In this document: in pieces, positions 1-9,385 of the stretch
Layout of the letters: each line of letters begins with the position of its first letter
Position numbering within the stretch: the stretch's first letter is position 1
Assembly (NCBI RefSeq): GCF_038008325.1
Contig: NZ_JBBOYW010000001.1
Location: 2,594,001-2,658,000 of the forward strand
Source of the DNA: Lysinibacillus sp. FSL K6-0232
GTDB lineage: Bacteria; Bacillota; Bacilli; Bacillales_A; Planococcaceae
Length of the DNA: 64,000 nucleotides
Direction of reading: 5' to 3'
Notes under the pieces: model-generated
The model's database searches: none
Told to the model about the DNA's origin: nothing
What the model saw: the letters and a program-made list of their open reading frames with translations, nothing else
Position numbers and translations under genes: made by a program

Positions 1-267
1 CATATTGCATTTGAACGTATTCATCCTTTTGCAGATGGCAATGGACGCACAGGGCGTGTGGTCCTTAATTATTCTTTATTACAACATGGCTTTGCTCCAC
101 TTATTATTAACAGCAAAGAGAAAGCGACTTACTTACGCTATCTTGCTGAACAAGATGCAATAGGCTTTAGCAAGTTTATTGAATCCGCATTGACAGAAGA
201 ACAGCAACGCTTACAACGCTTCGTGAATAAAGAACAACACCAAATATCTCTTGCCCCATTGGATTGA
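1..267 (+). CDS. Fic-domain protein, C-terminal fragment (5' end outside window)
   Basis: Reading in frame from base 1 gives the Fic active-site motif HPFADGNGRTGR at once, then about 70 residues to the stop at 265-267. Fic proteins transfer AMP (or another nucleotide or phosphate group) from a nucleotide to a hydroxyl of a target protein; the motif His is catalytic and the GNGR part binds phosphates. All motif residues are intact, so this copy is probably active. The N-terminal half and any inhibitory helix lie outside the window, so target and regulation cannot be judged. It lies beside a broken recombinase and is followed by its own terminator, which suggests accessory DNA. Confidence 0.85.
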   Translation, partial: HIAFERIHPFADGNGRTGRVVLNYSLLQHGFAPLIINSKEKATYLRYLAEQDAIGFSKFIESALTEEQQRLQRFVNKEQHQISLAPLD

Positions 268-271
268 GATA

Positions 272-295
272 TTAATTAATTTGCAAATTAATTAA
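272..295. repeat. Perfect 24-bp AT-rich palindrome
   Basis: The half-site TTAATTAATTTG is followed directly by its exact reverse complement. It lies 5 bases after the Fic stop codon and just before the terminator hairpin. It could be a protein-binding dyad or simply an AT-rich cruciform; the sequence does not decide. Confidence 0.7.
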
Positions 296-299
296 AAAT

Positions 300-330
300 G
301 AGCAAGATTGCCGTCTTGCTCTTCTTTTTC
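300..330 (+). terminator. Rho-independent terminator after the Fic gene
   Basis: The stem GAGCAAGA / TCTTGCTC (8 bp, 6-base loop) is followed by TTCTTTTTC. It would end the Fic transcript. Confidence 0.8.
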
Positions 331-443
331 CAGAAAGGAGAATCATATAGGAAAACGCTTAAAAAAAGAGAAGTAGTAGAGGTTCAATAAGACTAAGAGG
401 GCGCAAATGATACTGCTCCTTTGCGCTCCCAGCCCGAAAAGGA

Positions 444-1515
444 GAGAACCGAAAAAGAATAGAGCGTGTTGGTGGGAATACTCAAGCAGAAGCAGAAATT
501 GCACTCACAACCGCATTTGCTGAATATGATGATACTGGACGTTTTTTTGAATCTTCAAAGTCATCACTCGAAGATTATATGTGGTATTGGTTTGAAGAAT
601 ATTGCCTAATCAACTTGAAATACAATACACAGGAGAACTATCGTAGAGTTATAAAAAACACATTGCTCCCCCAATCGATCATTATGCTCTGCATGATCTT
701 ACACCAACAATATTGCAAAAATGGATTAATGGCAAACATCGTGAGGGATTTTCTAGGAAATCATTATCCATCTTTTATAGTGTCCTTAATAATACTTTGA
801 AACACGCTGTACATCCGTGGGACTTTTAAAGGACAACCCTATGCAATATGTGTCAATGCCAAAACATCCACGTAGAAAGACGTCAAAAGAAGATTTAAAG
901 ATTATTAAACGAGAGGATTTAATAAGTATTATGGAATACTTAAAGCCAGACATGCCGCTATATATGCCATTCCATATCGGGCTACACATAGGCTTGCGTG
1001 TTAGCGAAGTATGCGGTTCGCGTTGGAGAGATATTAATTTTGATTAAAATACATTAACTGTTGAACGCGCAATGGTCAATATCAACAGAAAATGGGTGCT
1101 CGATACAACAAAAACGGCATCGAGCGAAAGAACGATACCGTTAGAACCTACTATTGTCAAACTATTAAAAGAGCATCATCTTTGGATTAAGAAAAACAAA
1201 TTGTTCTATGGTGAATATTATCCCAAAACAGATCATGTATGCGTCAAGGAAAATGGCGAACCGCTAACACCTAGTAGCACAAAATATAATACAAGAAAAT
1301 TAACAGAAACACTCAAAATTCCATTTAACTTCCATTCATTGCAACATACGCACGCTACAATGCTAATGGAAAACAACGCAAAAACAAAAGACATCCAGAC
1401 TTGTCTTGGTCATAGCCGGTCAGCTATTACTATCGACACCTATTCACATCTTACGGAAAAGATGCAAAAGGAATCCGTCGATATTTTTGAACGAGCACTG
1501 GATGATATTAAATAA
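444..1515 (+). pseudogene. Phage/ICE-type tyrosine recombinase (integrase), decayed
   Basis: Three frames must be joined to read one integrase. The first runs from ENRKRIERVGGN (near 447) through an N-terminal SAM-like segment. An A appears to be missing from the A-run near 652-658, moving the reading to a second frame (IDHYALHDLTP onward). A T is missing near 823-828 (HPWDF then LKDNPMQYV), giving the third frame. An in-frame TAA at 1045 splits GLRVSEVCGSRWRDI from the C-terminal catalytic half. That half keeps LGHSRSAITIDTYSH with the tyrosine nucleophile, but box II reads HSLQHTHA, with Gln in place of the catalytic Arg. The extreme N-terminus is not recognisable; a good AAAGGAG at 336-342 has no ATG after it. 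The gene is dead on several counts. Confidence 0.88.
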
Positions 1516-1516
1516 A

Positions 1517-1556
1517 AACTTGCCGATCAGTTGCCGCTGGTCGGCAAGTTTTTTTC
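1517..1556. terminator. Terminator shared by the integrase remnant and lepA
   Basis: AACTTGCCGATCAG pairs with CTGGTCGGCAAGTT (14 bp, one G-U pair), followed by seven T on the plus strand and preceded by an A-run. It can serve the integrase remnant and, in the other direction, the lepA transcript. Confidence 0.8.
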
Positions 1557-1592
1557 GCAAGCAAAATTGTTTCGCAAGCAATTCGCAAGCAA
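1554..1592. repeat. Three direct copies of TTCGCAAGCAA beside lepA
   Basis: Exact 11-base copies start at 1554, 1571 and 1582, immediately after the integrase remnant and before the lepA stop. Short repeats in this position are typical of recombinase arm-type or attachment sites, so this may be an att-site remnant; that is inference. Confidence 0.55.
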
Positions 1593-1641
1593 AACGGGTA
1601 TTGGTGCTTTTATCCAACACCACCAACCCTTGATACGCCTA

Positions 1642-3468
1642 CTATTTGCTATCGTCCATCTTCAATACCGCCATGAATGCCTCCTGAGGAACTTCAACGG
1701 AGCCTACTTGCTTCATACGTTTTTTACCTTCTTTTTGTTTATCAAGAAGTTTACGCTTACGTGAAATATCGCCTCCATAACATTTCGCTAAAACGTTTTT
1801 ACGGATAGCCTTAATTGTAGAGCGGGCGACAATTTTTTGACCAATCGCTGCTTGGATTGGTACTTCAAATTGTTGACGTGGGATTAATTCTTTTAGCTTT
1901 TCTACAATTACCTTACCACGCTCGTAAGCAAAGTCACGGTGTACAATAAAGCTTAGTGCATCGACTTGCTCACCATTTAATAAAATATCCATTTTCACTA
2001 ATTTCGATGGCTGGTAACCAATAAGTTCATAGTCGAATGATGCATAGCCCTTTGTATTGGATTTTAAATAGTCAAAGAAATCATAGACAATTTCTGATAA
2101 TGGCATTTCATAAATAATACTTACACGCGATGTATCAATATAATCCATTGTCATAAAATTACCACGCTTCATTTGACAAAGTTCCATAACCGCTCCCACA
2201 TAATCATTTGGCACCATAATAGTCGCTTTTACATATGGCTCCTCCACACGATCAATTTTTTGTGGATCTGGCATAAAGGATGGATTATCTACTTTGATGG
2301 CAGTGCCATCCGTCATATGGACATCATAGATTACGGAAGGCGCTGTTGTAATTAAATCAATATTAAATTCACGCTCAATACGCTCTTGGATAATCTCCAT
2401 ATGCAATAGACCTAAAAAGCCACAGCGGAAGCCAAATCCAAGGGCTTGTGATGTTTCTGGTTCATATTGTAAAGCAGAGTCATTTAACTCTAGCTTTTCT
2501 AATGCCTCACGCAAATCATTATATTTTGCTGTATCAATTGGATATAAGCCACAGTATACCATTGGGTTTAAGCGACGATACCCTGCTAATGGCTCGGCTG
2601 CTGGGCGATTCGCAAAGGTTACAGTGTCCCCTACACGTGTATCACTTACATTTTTAATCGACGCAGTTAAATAACCAACATCTCCTACTGTTAATTCAGC
2701 TTGCGGCACAGCCTTTGGTGTATGTACCCCAACTTCAATAACCTCAAATTCCGCGCCAGTTGCCATCATACGAATTTTATCGCCAGGCTTTACTGTACCG
2801 TTGATAATACGGATTGAAATAATCACGCCTTTATAGGCATCATAGACAGAATCAAAAATTAAAGCTTGTAGCGGTGCATCAGGATCACCTGTTGGCGCTG
2901 GAACCTTCTCCACAATTTGCTCTAAAATATCCTCAATCCCAATACCTGCTTTTGCAGAAGCTAGCACTGCTTCAGAGGCATCTAAGCCAATAACATCCTC
3001 TACTTCCTGACGTACTCGCTCAGGATCAGCCGCTGGTAAATCAATTTTATTAATAACAGGTAAAATTTCTAGGTCATTATCAAGCGCTAAATAAACATTT
3101 GCTAATGTTTGTGCTTCAATCCCTTGTGCAGCGTCTACCACTAAAATAGCGCCCTCACAAGCAGCTAAACTACGTGATACTTCATATGTGAAATCGACAT
3201 GTCCTGGTGTGTCGATTAAATGGAATGTATACACTTCGCCATCTTTTGCTTCATACTTTAATTGAACTGCATTTAATTTAATCGTAATGCCTCGCTCACG
3301 CTCTAAATCCATCGAGTCAAGGAGCTGTGCTTTCATTTCACGGGACGTTAATGACTTTGTTTGCTCTAAAATACGGTCAGCAAGCGTTGATTTCCCGTGG
3401 TCGATATGTGCAATAATAGAGAAATTTCGGATATTCTCTTGTCGTTTTAAACGTGCTTCTCGGTTCAT
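1642..3468 (-). CDS. lepA: Elongation factor 4 (LepA), ribosome back-translocase GTPase
   Basis: A 608-residue translational GTPase of normal EF4 length. G1 is AHIDHGKST at about residues 20-28, followed by DTPGHVDF and NKID; the EF-G-like domains and the lysine-rich LepA C-terminal domain (about 490-608) follow. EF4 binds stalled or mistranslocated ribosomes and aids translation fidelity and initiation. The ATG at 3468 is chosen because TAGGAG lies 8 bases upstream; a GTG three codons earlier is the alternative. In B. subtilis spoIIP-yqxA precedes lepA and hemW follows; here the B12 cluster lies upstream and the mobile scar downstream. Confidence 0.97.
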   Translation of the reverse strand: MNREARLKRQENIRNFSIIAHIDHGKSTLADRILEQTKSLTSREMKAQLLDSMDLERERGITIKLNAVQLKYEAKDGEVYTFHLIDTPGHVDFTYEVSRSLAACEGAILVVDAAQGIEAQTLANVYLALDNDLEILPVINKIDLPAADPERVRQEVEDVIGLDASEAVLASAKAGIGIEDILEQIVEKVPAPTGDPDAPLQALIFDSVYDAYKGVIISIRIINGTVKPGDKIRMMATGAEFEVIEVGVHTPKAVPQAELTVGDVGYLTASIKNVSDTRVGDTVTFANRPAAEPLAGYRRLNPMVYCGLYPIDTAKYNDLREALEKLELNDSALQYEPETSQALGFGFRCGFLGLLHMEIIQERIEREFNIDLITTAPSVIYDVHMTDGTAIKVDNPSFMPDPQKIDRVEEPYVKATIMVPNDYVGAVMELCQMKRGNFMTMDYIDTSRVSIIYEMPLSEIVYDFFDYLKSNTKGYASFDYELIGYQPSKLVKMDILLNGEQVDALSFIVHRDFAYERGKVIVEKLKELIPRQQFEVPIQAAIGQKIVARSTIKAIRKNVLAKCYGGDISRKRKLLDKQKEGKKRMKQVGSVEVPQEAFMAVLKMDDSK

Positions 3469-3695
3469 CTTTTCCACTCCTAATTAAACTATACTGAATT
3501 ATACTATGAACGTTATGTAAAGTACAACAGCAACTCCATGACAAAGCCTCTACTATCAATGCTTGACGTATACTAGAACATTTTTAGGTTTTGCGAAACA
3601 CGGTCGGATTTGGAGTTAAATAGAGCAGTATTCGGAGCTAATATATAAGAATATATGAGCAATAACAGATTAGGGTTCATTCGTTTGTGGCTAAT
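3469..3695. other. Intergenic region upstream of lepA
   Basis: An AT-rich spacer that must carry the lepA promoter. I see no convincing gene or RNA fold in it. Confidence 0.5.
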
Positions 3696-3728
3696 AAAAA
3701 GTGCCCACTGTTTGAAATGAGCACTTTT
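3696..3728 (-). terminator. Terminator of the B12/ECF cluster
   Basis: AAAAGTGC / GCACTTTT forms a stem with a 16-base loop. Read on the minus strand it is followed by a T-run, and it lies 35 bases after the ecfS stop codon. Confidence 0.65.
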
Positions 3729-3762
3729 AGCTTGCTTTATAAAGGAACATATGACGGATTAT

Positions 3763-4458
3763 TTACTGTAATATGCCATATTTATTTTTAATACGCTCTA
3801 GCTTTTCTCTTATTGGCTTTTCTAATAATAATAAAAAGATAACATTTGAAACCGCATAAACCATCATAAACGGCACTGCTGAAGTTAATGCCAGTGTATA
3901 AGCCTGCCAGCTAAACACACCGTACATAGATATTGTTCCCCAAATATCCATACCAAAGGAAAAGAATACGCCTGCGAAAATACCGAATAAGATAAGAGAA
4001 ATTTTTTTATGCATCAGCCCCGTTTTCCCTAATAAGCCTGCTATAAAGCCAATCATCCCCCACATAAACATTTGAAAGGGTGTCCATGGCCCTTGCCCAA
4101 AAAACATATTCGACACCAATGCGGAAAGAGCGCCTGTTAAAAAGCCTGCCTCTGCTCCAAGTGAAAAACCTGTAATGGCTGTAATTGCTGCAACAGGCTT
4201 AAAGCCAGGGGTAATAACAAATAAGGCACGACCTGCCACAGAAATAGCAGCCATCACAGCAATGACTAAAATTTCACGTGGCTGTGGCTTGCGACGTTCA
4301 AAGGATAGAAAGAAAGGAACACATGCTAAAATAATAATGGCAATCGAAATAAAATAATATTTTCGATCAGCAAATAGGGTAATACCCGCATATAAAGTAA
4401 GTGGTATTAGCACAAAAATAACAAGGAATGAGATCATTAGACGAATGTTTTTTGACAT
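3763..4458 (-). CDS. ECF transporter substrate-binding (S) subunit, probably for cobalamin
   Basis: A 231-residue, very hydrophobic protein with about six membrane segments and the small-residue-rich helices (AAITAITGFSLGAEAGFL, then a Pro/Trp-rich WTPFQMFMWG) common in ECF S subunits. S subunits bind a vitamin with high affinity and topple in the membrane when docked on the T/A module. Its start overlaps the ATPase gene by 22 bases, so the two are translationally coupled. Substrate is inferred from the cobalamin riboswitch and DUF4430 proteins upstream; sequence alone would allow only a generic call. The role would correspond to CbrT. Confidence 0.8.
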   Translation of the reverse strand: MSKNIRLMISFLVIFVLIPLTLYAGITLFADRKYYFISIAIIILACVPFFLSFERRKPQPREILVIAVMAAISVAGRALFVITPGFKPVAAITAITGFSLGAEAGFLTGALSALVSNMFFGQGPWTPFQMFMWGMIGFIAGLLGKTGLMHKKISLILFGIFAGVFFSFGMDIWGTISMYGVFSWQAYTLALTSAVPFMMVYAVSNVIFLLLLEKPIREKLERIKNKYGILQ

Positions 4459-6083
4459 AACGTAACAACATCCTCACATGTAATGGCATTGCTTAGTAGC
4501 TCTCGCGATATGCGATGTGCGGCAGTTGTATAAAAATTATTGCCGCTATAAAATGCGCGCGGCTCATCCTCAGATACAATACTACCATCAAAAAATAAGG
4601 CACATCTGCTACTGTACTGTGCTGAAAATTCAATATCATGTGTCACCATAATAATTGTCATTCCTTTAGCCTGTAAATCCTTTAATATTCCAGCTAACTC
4701 TTCCTTTGCATGTGCATCAAGCCCCTTTGTTGGCTCATCTAGTAACAAAATTTTCGGCTCTATTAATAAAAGCTTAGCGAGTGCTAATCTTTGCTGCTCC
4801 CCACCGCTTAAATCATAGGGATGGCGATTTAATAAATGCGTTAAATGAAATAACTGAATCGTTTTTTGCATATTTGCTTCTGTTACTTTATGTAAACGAG
4901 CCATATCCTCCAGCTCTTGGCGCACTGTTTTTTGCACAAATAATGTTTTGGGATCTTGCGGTAATAACGTTAAAAATTGTTGATACAATTGTTTATTGCT
5001 ATAGCTTTTTAAGGCTTTATTGAATAAAGTCACTTTGCCACGATAAGGCTTTTGTAATCCTGCTAAAATAGCAAGCACCGTAGACTTGCCTGTACCATTA
5101 CCGCCGATGATCGTTAAAAATTCCTGCTCCTTCACTTGTAAGTTAAAATGATAGACAATATCCTGACCATTTTTTTCATAACGAAAGGCAACATCCTTTG
5201 CTTCTACTGCAATAGCTGTGTCATTGTACGATATTGTAGGTGACATATCTGCTGGCGTCACTTGTTGATTATGAAGCCAGCGCTGCCCTTCACGAATCGT
5301 CAGCGGAATAGATCCGACACCATTAAGCCGATGGAAAATTTTTGTCGCTGCCGGCAATGCAGTAATCATCGCATGCTCTTTTGGCAATGTCATTAAAATG
5401 TCCCTTGGTAAACCATCGAATAAAATTTCCCCACTGTCCATAATCAATACGCGATCTGCGAGAGGCAACACCTCCTCAAGGCGATGCTCAATTAAAATAA
5501 TGGTAATACCCAGTTCCTTATTTAAGCGATGCAATGTTTGAATAAATTCCAACGCAGCGATTGGGTCTAATTGCGATGTCGGTTCATCTAATAGCAATAA
5601 CTTTGGCTGCATCACCATAATAGAGGCTAAATTTAATAGCTGCTTTTGTCCACCGGAAAGCGCCGTTGTTTTTTGATGAAACCATTTTTGAATGCCGAAA
5701 AAATTTGCCATTTCAGCTACTCTTCGGCGAATTGTTACTGAATCAAGCCCCAAGCTTTCTAACCCAAAAGCGAGCTCATGCCATACTTTATCTGTAACAA
5801 TTTGATTATCAGGATTTTGAAAAACATAGCCAATATCTGCTGCTGCAACTTCAGCATTTAATTGTTGTAAATCGCAGCCTTTATAAAAAATTTGCCCCGC
5901 CATTTCTCCATGTGGCTGTAGCTCACGCTTGAAATGCCGTAGCAACGTGCTTTTTCCACAGCCCGATTGCCCTATCAGCACGATAAACTCACCTTGCTGA
6001 ATTGTTACATGAATATTTTTTAATACAGGGCTTGTCTCATTAGGATAAGTAAAACTTACATTGTCGATTTTAACGAGCGCCAT
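4437..6083 (-). CDS. ECF transporter energy-coupling ATPase, A-A' fusion
   Basis: The 548 residues contain two ABC ATPase domains in tandem. Domain 1 has Walker A GQSGCGKST (about 38-46), signature LSGGQKQLL and Walker B LLLLDEPT. Domain 2 has Walker A GGNGTGKST (about 330), signature LSGGEQQRL and LLLDEPTKG. Both halves look catalytically complete. Many Firmicutes encode EcfA and EcfA' as two genes; here they are one chain, as in some dedicated (group I) ECF systems. The start overlaps the end of ecfT by 28 bases. It would power the adjacent S subunit rather than the general shared module. Confidence 0.93.
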   Translation of the reverse strand: MALVKIDNVSFTYPNETSPVLKNIHVTIQQGEFIVLIGQSGCGKSTLLRHFKRELQPHGEMAGQIFYKGCDLQQLNAEVAAADIGYVFQNPDNQIVTDKVWHELAFGLESLGLDSVTIRRRVAEMANFFGIQKWFHQKTTALSGGQKQLLNLASIMVMQPKLLLLDEPTSQLDPIAALEFIQTLHRLNKELGITIILIEHRLEEVLPLADRVLIMDSGEILFDGLPRDILMTLPKEHAMITALPAATKIFHRLNGVGSIPLTIREGQRWLHNQQVTPADMSPTISYNDTAIAVEAKDVAFRYEKNGQDIVYHFNLQVKEQEFLTIIGGNGTGKSTVLAILAGLQKPYRGKVTLFNKALKSYSNKQLYQQFLTLLPQDPKTLFVQKTVRQELEDMARLHKVTEANMQKTIQLFHLTHLLNRHPYDLSGGEQQRLALAKLLLIEPKILLLDEPTKGLDAHAKEELAGILKDLQAKGMTIIMVTHDIEFSAQYSSRCALFFDGSIVSEDEPRAFYSGNNFYTTAAHRISRELLSNAITCEDVVTLCQKTFV

Positions 6084-6937
6084 TTGAACGCCTCCCTGAT
6101 TTCAATTGCTAATGGGATAGACAGCAGCAGGAAATAGCTACTATAAAACAATAGACTACCAATGTCCCATTTAATAGTTCCAAATGTTGGATAGAAATAA
6201 AAGGTTGTTGTACCAAGAAAACTCGCAACGAGGTTCGTAACAAAAAGTAGCATAATTATCGTTAGAGCAATGCCATCGCGACGCTCAAAAATAAAAAGCG
6301 AAAAGGCTGTTCTCTTTTTCACACCATAGCCGCGAGCTTTCATCGAATCTGCCGTATCAATTGCATTCTCTAATGCCCACGTAATTAAAATAGATAAAAT
6401 TCGGACGATGCATTTGATGCGATGCCATAATGAGCCAGCAGTATAATCCATGCCAATAACCTTTTGTGCCTGTATGATTTGCGTTAGCTGATGCCGAAAG
6501 CGTGGAACTAAGCGCAATGAAATAGATAAGGTTAGTGACAAGGCTGGTGATACTTTGCCAAATAAATAAATAAATTTATCCGATGTCATCACCACATTGT
6601 AGCAGCTAAACCAGAGCATCACAGCGACAATCATCGTGGCAATGGCAAGTCCATACATAATTGCCTCCATAGTAAGGGCATTGCCATTGATATAAAGTAA
6701 TACGAGCTGACCATTATGGCTAATCAGTGGGTTAATAATCGCCATTAAGAAAAACAGTGGTACATATAGCTTCCAGTCCTTAAAAAATAGCTGTCTACGT
6801 AAAGCAATATTTAAGCTAATAGCCGAAAAAATAGTAATCGCCAAATAGACTGGATGCATAAAAAACATCGATAAGCCAACAGCAGCTACAAAAAAAGCAA
6901 AAAGTACGATAGGATGAAATGTTTCAAATGCCTTCAT
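6056..6937 (-). CDS. ECF transporter transmembrane (T) subunit
   Basis: A 293-residue membrane protein with about six hydrophobic segments and the coupling-helix signature MKARGYG near residue 202, the Ala-Arg-Gly motif that inserts into the ATPase groove in the EcfT/CbiQ family. The start codon overlaps the upstream lipoprotein stop (TAATG), showing tight coupling. With the fused ATPase and S subunit it makes a complete, dedicated ECF importer. Confidence 0.92.
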   Translation of the reverse strand: MKAFETFHPIVLFAFFVAAVGLSMFFMHPVYLAITIFSAISLNIALRRQLFFKDWKLYVPLFFLMAIINPLISHNGQLVLLYINGNALTMEAIMYGLAIATMIVAVMLWFSCYNVVMTSDKFIYLFGKVSPALSLTLSISLRLVPRFRHQLTQIIQAQKVIGMDYTAGSLWHRIKCIVRILSILITWALENAIDTADSMKARGYGVKKRTAFSLFIFERRDGIALTIIMLLFVTNLVASFLGTTTFYFYPTFGTIKWDIGSLLFYSSYFLLLSIPLAIEIREAFKWRSLKSTM

Positions 6938-7785
6938 TATTCACCATCCCAATAATGTCCTAAGTCGCGACCTAAATCGACTGTGTAGTTCCATTCAATG
7001 ACATCGCCATCCTTTAAAACGTATTGACTACAACCGTAATTTGGATAGACCCCATTCACTTTGTACATCCAGCCACTTAATTCACCTGCACTAAATTCAT
7101 ATAAATGGTTAATCCCTTCTACATAGACACTGTTATACATATTTTCATTGGCCCCTTGATACTCCATTTGAATTTTATGCTCCTTTGTTGCGCGTTGCAG
7201 CACATCCCAAACCGTATCATTCTCTGATAATAGTTCATAGGTTGTTGGTTTCAGGATAACGCCATTTTTCGGGACATATTTCTCACTTTGTAGCGCAGGG
7301 TCTAGCTTATCCCAATGCTTTAGCAATGTATCAACACGGATTGCAATGGTTACAGCGCGTTTTTTAGGTGCTGGCTGTTGCTGCTTTTCGGTTACTTGTG
7401 GCTTAGGTTCTTCTGCTGAGGGAGTAGCTGTATTTGTTGTTGGCTGATGATCGCCTTTTTGAACCATAGGCTGCTCTGTTTTTATATTTGGTGCTGGTGG
7501 TGGTACTTCTTGCTTTTCTCCCCGTTGCTGAGGGGCTTGCTCCCGCTCCTCTAATTGAACCTTTTCATCTACCCCAGGCTCTTGCTCTTCTTGTTCTTCC
7601 ACAACCATCTTATTTTCTACTAAGGGAGTCTGTTCTTCGACTTCAGGCTGCCCAGGAGACGGTCGGGTTTCCATGCTCCGTTCCTCATCCTGCATTTGCT
7701 CAAATTTCTCTACGGTTTGAATATTACATGCTGTTAAAAAAACAACAAGCAACGAGATAAAGAAAAAATGTAGAAATCTTTTCAT
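6937..7785 (-). CDS. DUF4430 lipoprotein, putative membrane-proximal cobalamin-binding protein
   Basis: Starting at the ATG one base after the upstream stop (TAG-T-ATG), the 282-residue product has a lipoprotein signal ending LTAC (Cys about residue 20). A low-complexity Glu/Gln/Pro-rich linker follows (about 25-140), then one DUF4430 domain (about 145-282) with the conserved stretch LSGWMYKVNGVYP. DUF4430 matches the C-terminal beta domain of vertebrate transcobalamin and intrinsic factor. The long linker would let a membrane-anchored domain reach through the wall. Inference: it receives B12 from surface proteins and passes it to the ECF transporter encoded immediately downstream. Confidence 0.85.
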   Translation of the reverse strand: MKRFLHFFFISLLVVFLTACNIQTVEKFEQMQDEERSMETRPSPGQPEVEEQTPLVENKMVVEEQEEQEPGVDEKVQLEEREQAPQQRGEKQEVPPPAPNIKTEQPMVQKGDHQPTTNTATPSAEEPKPQVTEKQQQPAPKKRAVTIAIRVDTLLKHWDKLDPALQSEKYVPKNGVILKPTTYELLSENDTVWDVLQRATKEHKIQMEYQGANENMYNSVYVEGINHLYEFSAGELSGWMYKVNGVYPNYGCSQYVLKDGDVIEWNYTVDLGRDLGHYWDGE

Positions 7786-7786
7786 A

Positions 7787-9319
7787 CTAATCTTCAACTA
7801 CCTTTAAGAAATTAACATACATTTTAGCTGCTTGTGCACGCGTAAGAACATCTGTAGGGCTAAATGATCCATTCGCTCCCTGGGCAATGTTAAAATCATA
7901 TAAAAATGTAATGGCTTGCTGCGATTCCTGTGATAATTTTGCAATATCGTTGAAAGGTGCATTATTTTTCGGTACATATGGTTTATCTGTTTTAAATGCA
8001 TAGGCTCTTGCCAGCATAACTGCCAGCTCTTCACGTGAGATTGGAGAAGATGGTGAAAGCTTATTGGACTTTACCCCTAATAACTTTGCCTCATAGGCAG
8101 CTCCAATTTCTTGTTTTATGTCATTTGGATAGGCATTAATATCTGTGAAAGGTGCATTGCCAGAGCCTGTTAAATGAAGAGCACGCACTAAAATCGATAT
8201 AGCCTGTACCCGTGTTAAATTATTATCCGGCTTAAATGTATTGTCTTCATAGCCCTTTAACAGCCCTTTCGCCACAGCCGCTTCGATATCAGACTTTGCC
8301 CAGTGAGATTGTGTATCTTTAAAGCTCACTTTCACAGGAGGAGCTGTAGGCTGAGTCGGGGTAGATGAGCTATTAGGCTTTTTATCGGATGTATCATAAA
8401 GCTTTGTTTTGCCTGCAAGTAATCGATTATAGGCTGCTAGTGTATAAGAAGCCTGCTCTGTTGCCATGCCATTAGCTGCTCCCTCAGTTAATACATGCTT
8501 GAAGCCACCGTCTTTTGCATGGTAGAAGGTGAAAAAGCTTGCAAATAGCTTATGGAAGCGCTCATCTTTGCTGGCATCAATATTTAAACTGGCAAGTGCT
8601 GTAATAACCTGTGCTGTGCTTTCTAAGTTGGTTGTGCCCCAGCTTTTGTAACTGCCATCAGCTCCTTGTAAACTTGTCAATGTATGAAGTGCCTTATCAA
8701 TGGATGTCTTCACATCTGGTTGATCCTTATACGTGGAAAGGGCTTGAATAGCCATTGCAGTCATATCTGGGTCTGCCTTCGTCCCCGATAAATCCCAGCC
8801 CCCATCAGGCAATTGCTTTGCTAGTATATGTTGAATCAATTTCTCGCGAGTAGTTGTAGCTGTTTTAGAAAGCTCAAAGTCCCATGTATCTAAAGCAATT
8901 AAAGCAAAATAAGCACCATTGGGACCTTGCCATACAACTTTATCAAAATCACTTAATTTTTCGACTAAATTATAGCCACCCACATTCGTAGGATCTTTTC
9001 CGATAGCAGTAAGGGCAATAATTAAACGTGAATATTCCGTATATTTACGATTGTGTAATTCACCTTTTACTGCCTGTATATGTTTTACAACATTTGCATA
9101 GTATTGATCGTAATAGCCATCAGGAACATTGTATTCGCCACGGGCAAGTGCAATAATAAACCATTCATCACCAAAAGCAGGATTTGGTGCTTTTGTCACC
9201 ATAAATTGCCCAGTCGTTTTGTAAGCATCTACAGTAGAAATATTTTGAGCGGAAACTGGCGTTACAATTAACACGAATGCAAATAGCATCATGATAAGCA
9301 TGGATAATCTTTGCTTCAT
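7787..9319 (-). CDS. S-layer-anchored alpha/alpha-barrel (prenyltransferase-like) protein
   Basis: Start set at the ATG at 9319, which has GGAGGT 7 bases upstream. The 510 residues have a signal peptide (cleavage after PVSA, about 24), then helical repeats from about 28 to 310 resembling the squalene-cyclase/prenyltransferase and intrinsic-factor alpha barrel (motifs such as DGGWDLSG, ADGSYKSWG, DGGFKHV, each Gly-rich turn ending a helix pair). A Ser/Thr/Pro linker and three SLH domains (about 330-510) bind secondary wall polymer. It has no DUF4430 domain. The barrel is clearly paralogous to the one in the 1323-residue neighbour (shared ALTAIGKDPT and YTLAAYNRLL). Role inferred: the alpha half of a split B12-capturing surface pair. 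Confidence 0.85.
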   Translation of the reverse strand: MKQRLSMLIMMLFAFVLIVTPVSAQNISTVDAYKTTGQFMVTKAPNPAFGDEWFIIALARGEYNVPDGYYDQYYANVVKHIQAVKGELHNRKYTEYSRLIIALTAIGKDPTNVGGYNLVEKLSDFDKVVWQGPNGAYFALIALDTWDFELSKTATTTREKLIQHILAKQLPDGGWDLSGTKADPDMTAMAIQALSTYKDQPDVKTSIDKALHTLTSLQGADGSYKSWGTTNLESTAQVITALASLNIDASKDERFHKLFASFFTFYHAKDGGFKHVLTEGAANGMATEQASYTLAAYNRLLAGKTKLYDTSDKKPNSSSTPTQPTAPPVKVSFKDTQSHWAKSDIEAAVAKGLLKGYEDNTFKPDNNLTRVQAISILVRALHLTGSGNAPFTDINAYPNDIKQEIGAAYEAKLLGVKSNKLSPSSPISREELAVMLARAYAFKTDKPYVPKNNAPFNDIAKLSQESQQAITFLYDFNIAQGANGSFSPTDVLTRAQAAKMYVNFLKVVED

Positions 9320-9385
9320 TTGGATAACCTCCATTCTAAAAAGTACTAACCCAAAAGCTTTCTGCAATTGGGTTAGCCATGAAAA

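Noticed and set aside
272-430. Possible CRISPR-like or repeat array near the left edge
   Set aside because: Only single palindromes and hairpins; no regularly spaced repeats.
1-1600. An intact prophage or ICE at the left edge
   Set aside because: Only a recombinase remnant and a Fic gene are visible; no structural, conjugation or replication genes.
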